DNA of 57,888 bases from Desulfovibrio oxyclinae DSM 11498 (GCF_000375485.1 NZ_AQXE01000011.1:77137-135024); one strand, 5' to 3'; shown: positions 43,791-54,333, counted from the stretch's first letter. The notes: generated from the sequence alone by a model not told the origin. Program-made: numbers and translations.

Positions 43791-46328
43791 ATGAAGGAAC
43801 TTCTGCCCGTCCTGCCCCGCCCGACGCGCTACCTCGGCTCCGAGTGGGGCGTGGCCGTCAAAGACCCCGAAAAGGTGCGCGTGCGCATCGCCGTCGGCTT
43901 CCCCGATCTTTACGAAGTGGGCATGTCCTACCTCGGTCAGCGCATCCTGATGGAGCAGGTCAACGCGCATGAGCAGTTCCACGCCGAACGCGTCTACTCC
44001 CCCTGCGAGGAGGCCGCCGCCATCATCACCGAGCACGGCGCGCCGCTGGCCACCCTTGAGACCGACACCCCGCTGAAGGACATGGACGTGGTCTCCTTCA
44101 GCCTGACCCACGAGCTGTGCTACACCAACGTGCTCTGGATGCTCGATCTGGCCGGCATTCCCCGCCGCACCGAGGATCGCGACGAGTCGCATCCGCTGGT
44201 GATCGCCGGGGGCGGGGCGTGTTTCAATGCCGAACCGCTGGCTCCGTTCATGGACGTCATGATGATCGGCGATGGCGAAAAAGCCATCGTCACCCTCATG
44301 GAAGTGCTGGACCGAGCCAAGGCCGAGAGCATGTCCCGCAACGACCTGCTCATGGAGTTGACCCGGCATCCCGGTTTCTACATTCCTTCCTTTTTCGAGG
44401 ATCAGGGCCCCGGCGAACCGCTCAAGCCGCTGGTGGAAGGATACGAGACCGTGGAAAAGGCCGTGGTGGAAAACCTCGACGAGATTCCGTTCCCCACGCA
44501 ACAGCCCGTGCCCTTCGGTCAGGCCGTGCACGACCGGCTTACCGTTGAGATCGCAAGAGGCTGCACACGCGGCTGCCGGTTCTGCCAGGCCGGGATGATC
44601 TACCGCCCGGTGCGCGAACGCAGCCTGGACGAACTCAACCGCCTCATCTTCGAAGGACTTGAAAAAACGGGCTTCGAAGAGACGAGTTTCCTTTCGCTCT
44701 CCACCGGGGACTTTTCCGCGCTGGACTCACTGTTCAGCCGTTCTTTCGACCGCTGCGCCGCCGAGCAGATTTCCATTTCCATGCCCTCCCTGCGCGTGGG
44801 GTCGCTCTCCGAACCGATCATGGAGCGCATCTCCACCATCCGTCGCACCGGCGCGACCATCGCCCCCGAGGCGGGCAGCCAGCGTCTTCGCGATGCAATC
44901 AACAAGGGCGTGGGCGAAGAAGGATTGATTGCGCACGTGCGTCATCTCTTCGAGCACGGCTGGCAGTCGGTGAAGCTCTATTTCATGATCGGCCTGCCCA
45001 CCGAGACCGACGAAGACCTCGACGCCATCCTCGACCTTTGCCTCAAGGTGCGTGACGCCGCGGGCAAGCACATCAAACGGCTTCAGGTCACGGCGGCCAT
45101 CTCACCCTTCGTGCCCAAGCCGCAGACGCCGTTCCAGTGGGAACCGCAGATTCCGCTGGACGAGATCGAACGGCGCATCAACCGCCTGCGAGACCTTTTC
45201 CGCCCCCACAAGCGGGTGAAGCTCAAGTTCCACATCCCGCGCATGACCTTTCTTGAAGGCATTTTCTCAAGAGGAGACCGCCGCCTCGCTGACGTGCTGG
45301 ACAAAGCCACGGACGCCGGAGCGCTCTTTTCCAGCTGGAAGGACAAGCTCGATCTCCAACCGTATCTGGACGCCATGGACGAGCTGGGGCTGGACCCGCT
45401 GGAATACACCGGCGCTCGCGATCCGGAAAAAGCCCTGCCGTGGGACCATCTCAACGCAGGTCTCACCAAGCGGTTCCTGCTCAAGGAACGTGAACGCGCG
45501 CTCGGCGGCAAAGTCACTGAAGACTGCCGTTACGCCCCGTGCCGCAACTGCGGCGTTTGCAACCACGACAACCGCAAGAGCATTCTGGACGTTCAGGCGC
45601 CCGAGATGGAAATCCGGCCCCGGACCATCAACGAATCGCGAGATCAGGACGCGGAGCAGCCACCGTATACCGTCGAAAAGCCGGACCTCACGGTCAAGGG
45701 CGGCCACTACCGCCTCTGGTTCACCAAGACCGGGCCCGCCGCGTACCTGAGCCAGCTTGAACTGCAAAGCGTGTTCGAACGCGCCATGCGCCGGGCAAAC
45801 CTGCCCCTTTCCTTCTCGGCGGGATTCCACCCCATGCCGCGCATTTCCTTCGGCAAGGCGCTGCCCGTCAGCGTGCACAGCCGATGCGAATGGCTGAACC
45901 TGTTCCTGCGCGAGGACTGGGACCCCACCCGCCTGATTCGCGAACTCGCCCCGCAGATGCCCGAGGGACTCGACATGCTCAAGGCCGACAGGCTCGGCAT
46001 GGGCAAAAAGCAGCCGCAACAGGTGGAAGAGGTCTTCGAAATCGCGTTCAACGAACGGGCCGAAGAACTGGCAGAGCAGTGGCGCGCCTACGCCGCGTCG
46101 GAAAGCCTGTTCATGGAAAAGCTCACCAAGCGCGGCAACGTGAAGCGCGTTGACCTTCGGGCCATGCTGGTGGAGATGGAAGAGATCGAAAACGGGGTGC
46201 GGGTCACCTTCGACTGGCGCGACGCCTACATGAGTCCGCTGCGGCTGGCGCAGGAAGTGATGCCGGGCGTGAAGGAAACGGAATTCACCATGACCAAGAC
46301 CGCCCAGCGGTTCGACGCCCGCGGATAA
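43791..46328 (+). CDS. B12-binding radical SAM protein fused to a DUF2344 domain
   Basis: 845 aa, TIGR03960-type. It starts LLPVLPRPTRYLGSEWG with the FPDLYEVGMSYLGQRIL stretch (B12-binding-like), then radical SAM with CxxxCxxC in IARGCTRGCRFCQAG (about residues 258-272) and PEAGSQRLRDAINKG. A Cys-rich link (CRYAPCRNCGVCNHDN, about 580-595) follows, then a C-terminal DUF2344 domain (LWFTKTGPAAYLSQLELQSVFERAMRR). In other bacteria the two parts are separate neighbouring genes; fusion is common. The reaction is not known to me. AAGGGA precedes the ATG. Confidence 0.9.
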   Translation: MKELLPVLPRPTRYLGSEWGVAVKDPEKVRVRIAVGFPDLYEVGMSYLGQRILMEQVNAHEQFHAERVYSPCEEAAAIITEHGAPLATLETDTPLKDMDVVSFSLTHELCYTNVLWMLDLAGIPRRTEDRDESHPLVIAGGGACFNAEPLAPFMDVMMIGDGEKAIVTLMEVLDRAKAESMSRNDLLMELTRHPGFYIPSFFEDQGPGEPLKPLVEGYETVEKAVVENLDEIPFPTQQPVPFGQAVHDRLTVEIARGCTRGCRFCQAGMIYRPVRERSLDELNRLIFEGLEKTGFEETSFLSLSTGDFSALDSLFSRSFDRCAAEQISISMPSLRVGSLSEPIMERISTIRRTGATIAPEAGSQRLRDAINKGVGEEGLIAHVRHLFEHGWQSVKLYFMIGLPTETDEDLDAILDLCLKVRDAAGKHIKRLQVTAAISPFVPKPQTPFQWEPQIPLDEIERRINRLRDLFRPHKRVKLKFHIPRMTFLEGIFSRGDRRLADVLDKATDAGALFSSWKDKLDLQPYLDAMDELGLDPLEYTGARDPEKALPWDHLNAGLTKRFLLKERERALGGKVTEDCRYAPCRNCGVCNHDNRKSILDVQAPEMEIRPRTINESRDQDAEQPPYTVEKPDLTVKGGHYRLWFTKTGPAAYLSQLELQSVFERAMRRANLPLSFSAGFHPMPRISFGKALPVSVHSRCEWLNLFLREDWDPTRLIRELAPQMPEGLDMLKADRLGMGKKQPQQVEEVFEIAFNERAEELAEQWRAYAASESLFMEKLTKRGNVKRVDLRAMLVEMEEIENGVRVTFDWRDAYMSPLRLAQEVMPGVKETEFTMTKTAQRFDARG

Positions 46329-46330
46329 TA

Positions 46331-46750
46331 CTACTCCACGGTCACGGGCTGGCGCTGGTATTCCTCCGGCGTCTGCCCGGGCCGTTCTATCTTGATCACC
46401 ACATCGGTCTCGCCGCCCCGCAGGGCGCGAAAGATGAAATGCCTCGCCCCGAAATCACCGAGCATGGCGGTTTCGGGGTCTTCGTCGTAAACTTTGATCA
46501 GATCAAGCACTTTCGGATCGAAAACAGTTCCGCTGAACACGTACCCGCCGTCCCCGGGATCGCGCACCACGAGCCTCAGGGTTTCTCCCGGCTCAAGCGT
46601 CACTCTGGCCGATTTGTCGCCGTACCCCAGCTGCTCGACCACGTCGCCGGGACCGCCGAGGCCGAACATGCCGCAACCATTGCAAAAGAGCATTGCGAGC
46701 ACCAAAAGCGTCAAAAAGCGGACCCGAAAAAGAAAAGAAGCATTCTGCAT
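46331..46750 (-). CDS. Small lipoprotein, possibly chagasin-like
   Basis: 139 aa from ATG 46750 (MQNASFLFRVRFLTLLVLAML), chosen because it starts a lipoprotein signal ending in the lipobox FCNGC; in-frame ATGs upstream (46783, 46891) lack better ribosome-binding sites. The mature 110 residues are beta-rich. LEPGETLRLVV, DPGDGGYVF, then DFGARHFIFRALRGGETDVVIKI recalls the I42 chagasin inhibitor fold, but the RPW motif is not intact (ERPGQ). It converges on the radical SAM gene with a 2-base gap. Confidence 0.6.
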   Translation of the reverse strand: MQNASFLFRVRFLTLLVLAMLFCNGCGMFGLGGPGDVVEQLGYGDKSARVTLEPGETLRLVVRDPGDGGYVFSGTVFDPKVLDLIKVYDEDPETAMLGDFGARHFIFRALRGGETDVVIKIERPGQTPEEYQRQPVTVE

Positions 46751-46953
46751 GTGTCGAACCGTCACGAATTTGTTGTTAAACATCCACTTAAAGTGTATGT
46801 AGGAAGGCGCTTTCGCAAAGGGCCGCATTGAAAAGCGGAGACTTCCCGGGGGAATTTCCCGCCGTGGGCCGAATGCGGAGGCATCCCTCATGGGTGGAGG
46901 GTATTTTGTTCGCCGACGTCGGCGATTGTCAACCGCAACACGGAGGTTCTTTC

Positions 46954-48561
46954 ATGAAACGTTTCCACAGCGGGATCAGGTATCTGGTCCTGTTGGCTCT
47001 CGTCTTCGCCGCGCTCGTCGTTTCCGGCTGCGCCGACTCGAAGAAAGAAGAGACCAAATCCGAAGCCGAAAAGGCCGAGACCCAGCAGCAGGCTGAGACC
47101 ACCACATCGCTGACCGTCGCCATGGACGCCATCCCGGTTTCTCTGGACCCGCACGTGCAGCTTTCCGGCGGCATGCTCCAGTACTCCCACCTGGTCTTCG
47201 ACCCGCTGGTGCGCTGGACTCAGGACATGGAAATCGAACCGCGTCTGGCCGAGAGCTGGGAGCAGATCGATCCGACCACCCTGCGCTTCAAGCTGCGCAA
47301 GGGCGTCAAGTTCCATTCCGGCAACGAATTTACTGCTGAAGACGTGGTCTACACCCTCGAACGCCTCAAGAAGTCCGATGACTTCAAGGGCCTGTTCGAG
47401 CCGTTCGAAAAGGCCGTGGCCGTGGACTCCCACACCGTGGACCTGATCACCAAGAAGCCCTACGGCCTGACTCTGGCCATGTCCACCTACATCTTCCCGC
47501 TGGACAAGAAGTTCTACGAAGGCAAGGACGAGATCGTTAAGTCCGGTCCCTCCTTCGCCAACGAAAACGAGTCCGGCACCGGCCCCTACGTGGTGACCAA
47601 GTACGTTCCGGGCGAACAGCTCGTGCTCAACGAGTATGACGGCTACTGGACCGAACGCGGCAACGTCGAGGAACTGGTCGTCAAGGCCATCCCCAACGCT
47701 CCGGCACGCGTGGCCGCCCTGTTGTCCAAGGACGTGGACTTCATCATGCCCGTCCCGCCGACCGACATGAAGCGCATTGAAGAAACCGAAGGTCTCAAGC
47801 TGACCACCCTGCCCGGTTCGCGCATCATCACCCTGCAGCTCAATCAGGAGCGTCGCCCCGAGTTCCAGAACCAGAAGGTTCGTCAGGCCATCGTGTACGC
47901 CATCGACAACGTTGGCATCGTCAAGAAGATCATGAAGGGCTTCGGTACCCCCGCCGCCCAGCAGGGTCCGAAGGGCTACGCAGGCTACCTCGAAGAACTT
48001 CAGCCGCGCTACGACCTGGAAAAAGCCAAGCAGCTCATGAAGGACGCCGGTTACGAGAACGGCTTCGAGTGCACCATGATCGCTCCGAACAACCGTTACG
48101 TGAACGACGCCAAGATCGCGGAAGCCGTGGTTTCCATGCTTTCCAAGATCGGCATCAAGGTGAACCTGAAGACCATGCCCAAGGCCCAGTACTGGGATCA
48201 GTTCGACGCCCGCTCCGCCGACATCCAGATGATCGGCTGGCACTCCGACACCGAGGACTCCGCGAACTTCTCCGAATTCCTGGTCATGTGCCCCAGCAAG
48301 GAAACCGGCTACGGACAGTACAACTCCGGCGAGTACTGCAACCCCAAGGTTGACGAACTCGTCATCGCCTCCCAGTCCGAGACCGACATGGCCAAGCGCG
48401 CAGAAATGCTGCAGGAAGTCGAGCGTCTGCTCTTTGAAGACGCAGCGTTCGTTCCCCTGCACTGGCAGAACCTCGCCTGGGCATCCAAGGACAACATGAA
48501 CACCGAAGTCATCGTCAACACCATGAACTTCCCGTACTTCGGCGACCTCGTGGTCGAATAA
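46954..48561 (+). CDS. Peptide ABC transporter substrate-binding lipoprotein (DppA/OppA type)
   Basis: 535-aa family 5 extracytoplasmic binding protein. Start at 46954 behind CGGAGG; lipobox LVVSGC at about residue 25, then an acidic/Gln linker. Family segments are SLDPHVQLSGGMLQYSHLVFDPLVRW, TLRFKLRKGVKFHSGNEFTAEDVVYTLER, and NQKVRQAIVYAIDN. First gene of a five-gene operon with two permeases and two ATPases. Binds peptides or another family ligand such as nickel or opines; unspecified. Confidence 0.93.
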   Translation: MKRFHSGIRYLVLLALVFAALVVSGCADSKKEETKSEAEKAETQQQAETTTSLTVAMDAIPVSLDPHVQLSGGMLQYSHLVFDPLVRWTQDMEIEPRLAESWEQIDPTTLRFKLRKGVKFHSGNEFTAEDVVYTLERLKKSDDFKGLFEPFEKAVAVDSHTVDLITKKPYGLTLAMSTYIFPLDKKFYEGKDEIVKSGPSFANENESGTGPYVVTKYVPGEQLVLNEYDGYWTERGNVEELVVKAIPNAPARVAALLSKDVDFIMPVPPTDMKRIEETEGLKLTTLPGSRIITLQLNQERRPEFQNQKVRQAIVYAIDNVGIVKKIMKGFGTPAAQQGPKGYAGYLEELQPRYDLEKAKQLMKDAGYENGFECTMIAPNNRYVNDAKIAEAVVSMLSKIGIKVNLKTMPKAQYWDQFDARSADIQMIGWHSDTEDSANFSEFLVMCPSKETGYGQYNSGEYCNPKVDELVIASQSETDMAKRAEMLQEVERLLFEDAAFVPLHWQNLAWASKDNMNTEVIVNTMNFPYFGDLVVE

Positions 48562-48589
48562 GGGAAGCACCCAGAAGACGCCATCAAAA

Positions 48590-48618
48590 GGGGAACCTCT
48601 GCTCGGAGGTTCCCCTTT
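48590..48618 (+). terminator. Hairpin between the binding-protein and permease genes
   Basis: GGGGAACCTC / GAGGTTCCCC, 10-bp stem, TTTC tail. A leaky terminator or mRNA-stabilising hairpin here would let the binding protein be made in excess over the membrane parts, as is common. Confidence 0.6.
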
Positions 48619-48647
48619 CACAACAAAACATACTGGATTAGACGCAC

Positions 48648-49625
48648 ATGTTCGCCTTTATCGTAAAGCGTGTCGCGCAAGCCCTTTTGGTCATGATGAT
48701 CATCGGCTTCATCGGCTTCGCTATCAAACACAACTTCGGCGACCCCGTCCGCGACCTCGTGGGACAGCGGGTCACCCCCGAAGAGCGGGCGGAGATTCGA
48801 GAGCGCCTAGGACTGAACGATCCCTTCTTCGTACAGTACGGCCGCTTTCTGAAAAACGCCGTTCAGGGGGATCTGGGCCGGAGCTTCTTCTTCAAGAAGC
48901 CCGCCATGGACATCATCATGCAGAAGGCTCCGGCCACTCTGGAGCTCGTATTCGCCAGCGCCTGCATCATAGTATTTCTCTCCGTTCCGCTGGGGATATT
49001 CTGCGCAATACGACCACGACACTGGTTTTCGAGATTCACGATGGGGGGGTCCATCGTCGGGGTTTCGATGCCGGTCTTTCTGACGGCCATCCTTCTCATC
49101 TATGTATTCTCAGTCGAACTCGGCTGGCTGCCGTCATATGGTCGCGGTGAAACCGTCACCCTTTTCGGATGGTGGAAGAGCGGTCTCCTTACTGCCGACG
49201 GGCTTGAACATCTCATCATGCCGTCCATCGCGCTTTCCTCCATCATGCTCCCGCTGTTCATCAGGCTCATACGTTCGGAAATGATGGAGGTACTGGAGTC
49301 CGAATACGTCAAATACGCGTGGGCCAAGGGCATCAAGCCCAGCCGCGTCTGGATCGTGCACGCCTTCAAGAACACCCTGCTGCCGGTCATCACCGTGGGC
49401 GGCGTCCAGCTCGGCATCATGGTGGCATTCACCATCCTCACCGAGACCGTGTTCAACTGGCAGGGCATGGGAGCCATGTTCATCGAATCCGTGGAACGCG
49501 CCGACACCTCGCTCATGGTCGCGTACCTCGTCTTCGTCGGCTTCATCTTCGTTTTGGTAAACACCTTGGTTGATATCATCTACGGACTGATCAACCCCAT
49601 GGTCAGGGTTACGGGGCGGAAATAA
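48648..49625 (+). CDS. Peptide ABC transporter permease (DppB type)
   Basis: 325-aa inner-membrane permease with about six helices; N-terminal helix FIVKRVAQALLVMMIIGFIGF is typical of DppB, as is the EYVKYAWAKGIKPSRVWIVHAFKNTLLPVIT EAA loop. Overlaps the next permease start by one base. Confidence 0.93.
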   Translation: MFAFIVKRVAQALLVMMIIGFIGFAIKHNFGDPVRDLVGQRVTPEERAEIRERLGLNDPFFVQYGRFLKNAVQGDLGRSFFFKKPAMDIIMQKAPATLELVFASACIIVFLSVPLGIFCAIRPRHWFSRFTMGGSIVGVSMPVFLTAILLIYVFSVELGWLPSYGRGETVTLFGWWKSGLLTADGLEHLIMPSIALSSIMLPLFIRLIRSEMMEVLESEYVKYAWAKGIKPSRVWIVHAFKNTLLPVITVGGVQLGIMVAFTILTETVFNWQGMGAMFIESVERADTSLMVAYLVFVGFIFVLVNTLVDIIYGLINPMVRVTGRK

Positions 49626-50542
49626 TGAGATCCAAATGGCAACGCTTCAAGGAATCCTACTTCCTCTACAGTTTCCTCCGGGACCCCATCGCCTACATCA
49701 GCTTCGGCATTCTCCTGGTCCTGGTGGTATCGGCCTTCGGCGCACCCATTATCGCGCCGCACGACCCGTACAATCCGACCACCATCGACATCATGGACGC
49801 GGAGATGCCTCCGGCATGGTATGACGGCGGCAGCACCGAGTTCCTGCTCGGCACCGACGCGCAGGGACGCGACATGCTCTCCACCATGCTCTACGGCATG
49901 CGCGTGTCCATCATCATCGGGCTCGGCGCCGTGGCCCTTCAGGCGGTCATCGGTATCGTGGTGGGTCTGCTCTCCGGCTACGTGCGCAAACTGGACAACA
50001 TCCTCATGCGCATCGCAGACGTGCAGCTCTCGTTCTCGACGTACATGGTGGCAATATTCATCGGGGCCATCTTCCAGACGGTCTTCGGCGTGGGCAACTA
50101 CGCCAAGGTCGCCATTCCGCTGCTGATCATCATCATCGGCCTTGCCGAGTGGCCCCAGTACGCCCGGACCATCCGCGCCAACGTACTTGCCGAACGCAAG
50201 AAGGAATACGTCGAAGCCGCGCGCATCATCGGGCTGTCCAAAAAACGCATCATGTGGCGTCACATTCTGCCAAACACCCTTTCGCCCATTCTGGTCATCT
50301 CCACCGTACAGGTGGCGAACGCCATCATGAGCGAGGCCGCCCTCTCGTTCCTCGGGCTGGGCATGCCGGTCACGCGCCCCTCTCTCGGTTCACTCATCAC
50401 CGCGGGCTTCGAGTACATCTTCTCGGGAGCATGGTGGATCACCATCTTCCCCGGCATCATCCTCGTGGCGCTGATTCTGGTCATCAACCTTCTGGGCGAC
50501 TGGCTCAGGGATTACCTGAACCCCAAACTGTACAAGGGGTAG
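49625..50542 (+). CDS. Peptide ABC transporter permease (DppC type)
   Basis: 305-aa second permease. N-terminal helix at about residues 27-46 precedes HDPYNPTTIDIMD; GTDAQGRDMLSTMLYGMRVS and the EAA loop (RIIGLSKKRIMWRHILPNTLSPI) are characteristic. ATG overlaps the DppB-type stop (TAATG). Confidence 0.93.
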   Translation: MRSKWQRFKESYFLYSFLRDPIAYISFGILLVLVVSAFGAPIIAPHDPYNPTTIDIMDAEMPPAWYDGGSTEFLLGTDAQGRDMLSTMLYGMRVSIIIGLGAVALQAVIGIVVGLLSGYVRKLDNILMRIADVQLSFSTYMVAIFIGAIFQTVFGVGNYAKVAIPLLIIIIGLAEWPQYARTIRANVLAERKKEYVEAARIIGLSKKRIMWRHILPNTLSPILVISTVQVANAIMSEAALSFLGLGMPVTRPSLGSLITAGFEYIFSGAWWITIFPGIILVALILVINLLGDWLRDYLNPKLYKG

Positions 50543-50545
50543 ACA

Positions 50546-51517
50546 GTGGAACATCTGCTAGACATAAAAAACCTCAGTGTGGAGTTTGCCCTGCGAAGCG
50601 GCAACGTCCGCGCGGTGAGGGACGTAAGCCTCTCGCTGGGCAAAGGCGAACGCCTCGGCCTGGTGGGCGAGTCCGGCGCGGGAAAATCCGTGCTCGGTTT
50701 CTCCATAATCAACCTCATCTCCAAGCCGGGCTTCATCTCCGGCGGCGAAGTCATCTTCCAGGGCGATGACATCTCCAAGTATCCCTACGAGAAGATGCGC
50801 CGCATCCGGGGCAACAGGATCTCCATGATCTTCCAGGACCCCATGATGACCCTCAACCCCGTGCTGACCGTGGGCACCCAGATGAAGGAAACCCTTCGCG
50901 CCCACATGAACATATCGGACAAGGAAGCCACGGCGATCTGTATCGACAAGCTCAAGAAGGTTTACATTCCTTCTCCCGAAAAGCGTCTCGAACAGTATCC
51001 CCATGAGTTCTCCGGCGGTATGCGCCAACGCATCGTGGTCGCCATCTCCTTGCTGACCAACCCGAACCTGATCATCGCGGACGAACCCACCACGGCGCTC
51101 GACGTGACCATTCAGGCCGAGATCATGGATCTGCTGCTGGAACTGTGCGAAACCGAAAACATGGGCCTGATGCTCATCACCCACGACCTCGCGGTGGTCT
51201 CCGAAGTAACCCAGCGCATCGCGGTGCTTTACGCCGGACGCGTGGTCGAGGTCGGCCCCACGAGACGAATCATCGAAAATCCGCAGCATCCCTATACGCA
51301 GGGGCTCATCAAGGCCCTGCCGCAGAGCGCGCACGGCAATCGCCTGAACCAGATTCCGGGCATGATGCCCTCACTTCAGGACATGCCCGAAGGCTGCCCC
51401 TTCTGTCCACGCTGCGAGCACCGCAAGGACCACTGCGCCACCCAGACACCGCCCCTGCGTCCGACCGAGGCAGGCGGTTTCGTGGCCTGCTTCATGGAGG
51501 AGGCCTGCAATGAGTAA
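50546..51517 (+). CDS. Peptide ABC transporter ATP-binding protein (DppD type)
   Basis: 323-aa ATPase, GTG start with AGGGG upstream. Walker A GESGAGKS, signature FSGGMRQRIVVAISL, Walker B LIIADEPTTALD, and the C-terminal oligopeptide-transporter tail with Cys residues (GCPFCPRCEHRKDHC) that binds an iron-sulfur cluster in relatives. Overlaps the next gene by 8 bases. Confidence 0.94.
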   Translation: MEHLLDIKNLSVEFALRSGNVRAVRDVSLSLGKGERLGLVGESGAGKSVLGFSIINLISKPGFISGGEVIFQGDDISKYPYEKMRRIRGNRISMIFQDPMMTLNPVLTVGTQMKETLRAHMNISDKEATAICIDKLKKVYIPSPEKRLEQYPHEFSGGMRQRIVVAISLLTNPNLIIADEPTTALDVTIQAEIMDLLLELCETENMGLMLITHDLAVVSEVTQRIAVLYAGRVVEVGPTRRIIENPQHPYTQGLIKALPQSAHGNRLNQIPGMMPSLQDMPEGCPFCPRCEHRKDHCATQTPPLRPTEAGGFVACFMEEACNE

Positions 51518-52517
51518 GCTCCTCGAAGTCAAAAACGTCGACAGGCACTTCGACATATCCGGCTCCATCGTGGACCAGCTGTCCTTCAAAGGCGGCAAAA
51601 TCACGCGGGAGAAAACCCTCGTCAAGGCCGTGAACAACGTCAGCCTCGACATCCGCAGGGGCGAAACCCTCTCGGTTGTCGGGGAGTCCGGCTGCGGCAA
51701 GTCCACGCTGGCACGGACGGTCATGGGCCTTTATCAGCCCAACGCCGGAGAGATCCATTACGACGGGACGCGCATCGACACCCTCACGGGCCGTCGCCGC
51801 CGCCCCTACCGTACGCGCATGCAGATGGTGTTTCAGGACCCATACGCGTCCCTGAACCCGCGCATGACCGTCAAACAGATCCTCGAAGAACCGGTCAGGT
51901 TCCACAACCCGAACCTGAACCGCAAGGAAGTGCGCGACATCATCCTGACCACCATGGATCAGGTGGGCGTCAACACAGCGTGGATCGACAACTTCGCCCA
52001 CGAATTCTCCGGCGGCCAGCGCCAGCGCATCAGCCTCGCGCGCGCCCTCGTGCTCGACCCGGAATTCGTGGCAGCGGACGAACCCATCGCCGCGCTCGAC
52101 GTATCCATTCAGGCGCAGATCCTGAACTTGATGATGGACGCGCAGGAACAGCGCGGCCTGACATACCTGTTTATCAGTCACGACCTGTCGGTGGTCGAGC
52201 ACATCTCCACTCGCGTGGCCGTGATGTACCTCGGCTGCCTGTGCGAACTGGCCGACGTAAAGGAACTCTTCGGCAATCCGCAGCATCCGTACTCCCGCGC
52301 CCTGCTCTCGGCCATTCCGAGACTCGGCGGTCAGGCGGGCGGACACATCCGCCTCTCAGGCGACGTGCCCACGCCCATCAACCTGCCCAGCGGCTGCGTC
52401 TTCCACGGACGCTGCCCGCACGCGGACGAACGCTGCCGCACCGAGGTTCCCGAACTGCTCACGCTCGAATCCGGAACCAGCGTCGCCTGTCATGGCATTG
52501 AGGAAGGCCGGGTGTAA
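51510..52517 (+). CDS. Peptide ABC transporter ATP-binding protein (DppF type)
   Basis: 335-aa partner ATPase: Walker A GESGCGKST, signature FSGGQRQRISLARAL, Walker B FVAADEPIAALD, C-terminal SGCVFHGRCPHADERC. Normal DppF carries DEPVSALD, so the Ile is a small variation. GGAGGAGG before the ATG. Last gene of the operon. Confidence 0.94.
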   Translation: MSKLLEVKNVDRHFDISGSIVDQLSFKGGKITREKTLVKAVNNVSLDIRRGETLSVVGESGCGKSTLARTVMGLYQPNAGEIHYDGTRIDTLTGRRRRPYRTRMQMVFQDPYASLNPRMTVKQILEEPVRFHNPNLNRKEVRDIILTTMDQVGVNTAWIDNFAHEFSGGQRQRISLARALVLDPEFVAADEPIAALDVSIQAQILNLMMDAQEQRGLTYLFISHDLSVVEHISTRVAVMYLGCLCELADVKELFGNPQHPYSRALLSAIPRLGGQAGGHIRLSGDVPTPINLPSGCVFHGRCPHADERCRTEVPELLTLESGTSVACHGIEEGRV

Positions 52518-52541
52518 CCCCCCTCCGCCCCAATAAAGATG

Positions 52542-52566
52542 AAGGCCGCCTCCAAGGGCGGCCTTT
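52542..52566 (+). terminator. Intrinsic terminator of the peptide-transporter operon
   Basis: AAGGCCGCC / GGCGGCCTT with a T6 tail. It also faces the converging ruvB gene, whose stop is at 52618. Confidence 0.9.
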
Positions 52567-52617
52567 TTTACGTCTGAAGAACCACGCGGCCAGCGGGCCG
52601 GATGAATGAGAATGCAA

Positions 52618-53610
52618 TCAGATCAGCGTCAGCTGATCATCCCCATCCTCAAGGCGCATCCGGAGATGTTTGTAGGCCTTGGGCGTGGCAACCCGGCCGC
52701 GCGGGGTGCGTTTGAGAAACCCGCATTGGATGAGAAACGGCTCGTAAATGTCCTCGATGGTGCGCACCTCTTCGGCGCAGGCGGCGGCAAGGGTCTTCAC
52801 GCCCACCGGGCCGCCGCCGAAATGTTCGATCATCAGCGTCAGGATGCGACGGTCCATGTGATCCAGGCCGTAGGGGTCCACATCGAGCCGATCCAACGCC
52901 ATTTCCGCCAGTTCACGGTCGATGTTGCCGTCGCCGTGCACCGAAGCGAAGTCCTTAACACGGCGAAGCAGCCTGTTGGCGATGCGCGGCGTACCGCGGG
53001 AGCGTTTCCCGATGGTCAGCGCACCCTCGTCGGAAACTTTCACGTCGATAATGGTCGAAGCGCGCTTGACGATGGCGGCCAGCTCCTCCGGCGAATAGAA
53101 GTCGATACGGAAAATGCAACCGAAGCGATCGCGAAGCGGTGAAGTCAGCAGGCCGATGCGAGTGGTGGCACCCACAAGGGTGAACGGCTCAAGGTCGAGC
53201 TTCACGGTGCGTGCGCCGGGACCGGAACCGATCACGAGGTCGATCTGGAAATCCTCCATGGCCGGGTACAGCACTTCCTCGACCGTGGCGGGCATACGGT
53301 GAATCTCATCAATGAAAAGAATGTCGCCGCGTTCAAGGTTGGTCAGGATGGCGGCGAGGTCGCCAGAACGCTCCATGACCGGGCCGGAGGTGGAAACCAT
53401 GTTCACGCCAAGCTCCGAGGAGATGATCCGCGCCAGCGTGGTCTTGCCGAGGCCGGGGTTGCCGTAGAACAGCGTATGGTCCATGGCGGTTCCGGCGTTC
53501 TGTGCGGCCTTGATGAAGACTTCCAGATTCCCGCGCAGGTCGTTCTGGCCGATGAAGTCTCCGAGTTTGCGTGGACGAATGGTGTCGTCCGGCATGGTGC
53601 ACTTGCTCAT
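52618..53610 (-). CDS. ruvB: Holliday junction branch-migration ATPase RuvB
   Basis: 330-aa AAA+ motor. [20 protein letters not shown] opens the protein, Walker A is [11 protein letters not shown], Walker [10 protein letters not shown], sensor 1 GATTRIGLL, and the C-terminal winged helix has [13 protein letters not shown]. Start overlaps the ruvA stop by 4 bases. Works with RuvA and RuvC in recombination repair. Confidence 0.98.
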   Translation of the reverse strand: MSKCTMPDDTIRPRKLGDFIGQNDLRGNLEVFIKAAQNAGTAMDHTLFYGNPGLGKTTLARIISSELGVNMVSTSGPVMERSGDLAAILTNLERGDILFIDEIHRMPATVEEVLYPAMEDFQIDLVIGSGPGARTVKLDLEPFTLVGATTRIGLLTSPLRDRFGCIFRIDFYSPEELAAIVKRASTIIDVKVSDEGALTIGKRSRGTPRIANRLLRRVKDFASVHGDGNIDRELAEMALDRLDVDPYGLDHMDRRILTLMIEHFGGGPVGVKTLAAACAEEVRTIEDIYEPFLIQCGFLKRTPRGRVATPKAYKHLRMRLEDGDDQLTLI

Positions 53611-54233
53611 GAACGGTCCTTGGCGATCTGTTTGAGCGTGGCCCGGATGGCGCTGGCCGCGTCGAGGTCGGGCTCGTCTTCAAAGACGGCCTTGAGCATG
53701 GGCCTGACTTCCTCCTCGGAATACCCGAGATTCTTCAGGGCTGTCAGCGCGTCGAAATATTGCCCCTGAGGGCCTGCGGGCGCGGCGTCGCGGGTCGGGA
53801 TGGTCGTGCCTTTGCCGCTGGAGGCAAGCTTGTCCACCTTGTCCTTGAGGAACCACAGGATCTGCTTGGCAGACTTGGGGCCGATGCCGGGCACCGTGGC
53901 CATGGTGTCCACGTCCTCGCGAAAGGCTATCTCGCGCAGGTGATCGGCGTCGAATTTCGAAAGAATCGCCAGCGCCTTCTTGGGACCAAGCTTGTCGATG
54001 GAAATAAGCGTGCGGAACAACCGCAGATCATCGGCTGAGCCAAAGCCATAGAGGTCGATGGCCTTTTCCGCGACGGCGGTATGGATATGCAACTGCACCT
54101 CCCCGCCCTTCTGCGGCAGACGGGAGAGAACCGTTGTCGGCGCCAGAATCTCGTAGCCAACACCACCGGGCGTCAAAAGTACCAGCGACGTGTCGTCGAA
54201 TCCGAGCAGTCGTCCTTCAAGATATGCAATCAT
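53607..54233 (-). CDS. ruvA: Holliday junction DNA-binding protein RuvA
   Basis: 208 aa: OB domain ([21 protein letters not shown]), two HhH motifs ([29 protein letters not shown]) and the C-terminal RuvB-binding three-helix domain ([15 protein letters not shown]). GGAGAAATC precedes the ATG. Directly upstream of ruvB. Confidence 0.97.
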   Translation of the reverse strand: MIAYLEGRLLGFDDTSLVLLTPGGVGYEILAPTTVLSRLPQKGGEVQLHIHTAVAEKAIDLYGFGSADDLRLFRTLISIDKLGPKKALAILSKFDADHLREIAFREDVDTMATVPGIGPKSAKQILWFLKDKVDKLASSGKGTTIPTRDAAPAGPQGQYFDALTALKNLGYSEEEVRPMLKAVFEDEPDLDAASAIRATLKQIAKDRS

Positions 54234-54333
54234 GATTTCTCCGGCGGCGCGGTCTTTTCCGCCCGCTGACGAGGCACTTTATACCATTAGGGCCAGACAT
54301 TCAAAGGAAAGGGACGAGACAGGTCGGCAATGA

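Noticed and set aside
46888..48621. 577-aa minus-strand open frame
   Set aside because: Antisense shadow of the peptide-binding lipoprotein gene, with the same His/Gly/Val bias and no recognisable motif.
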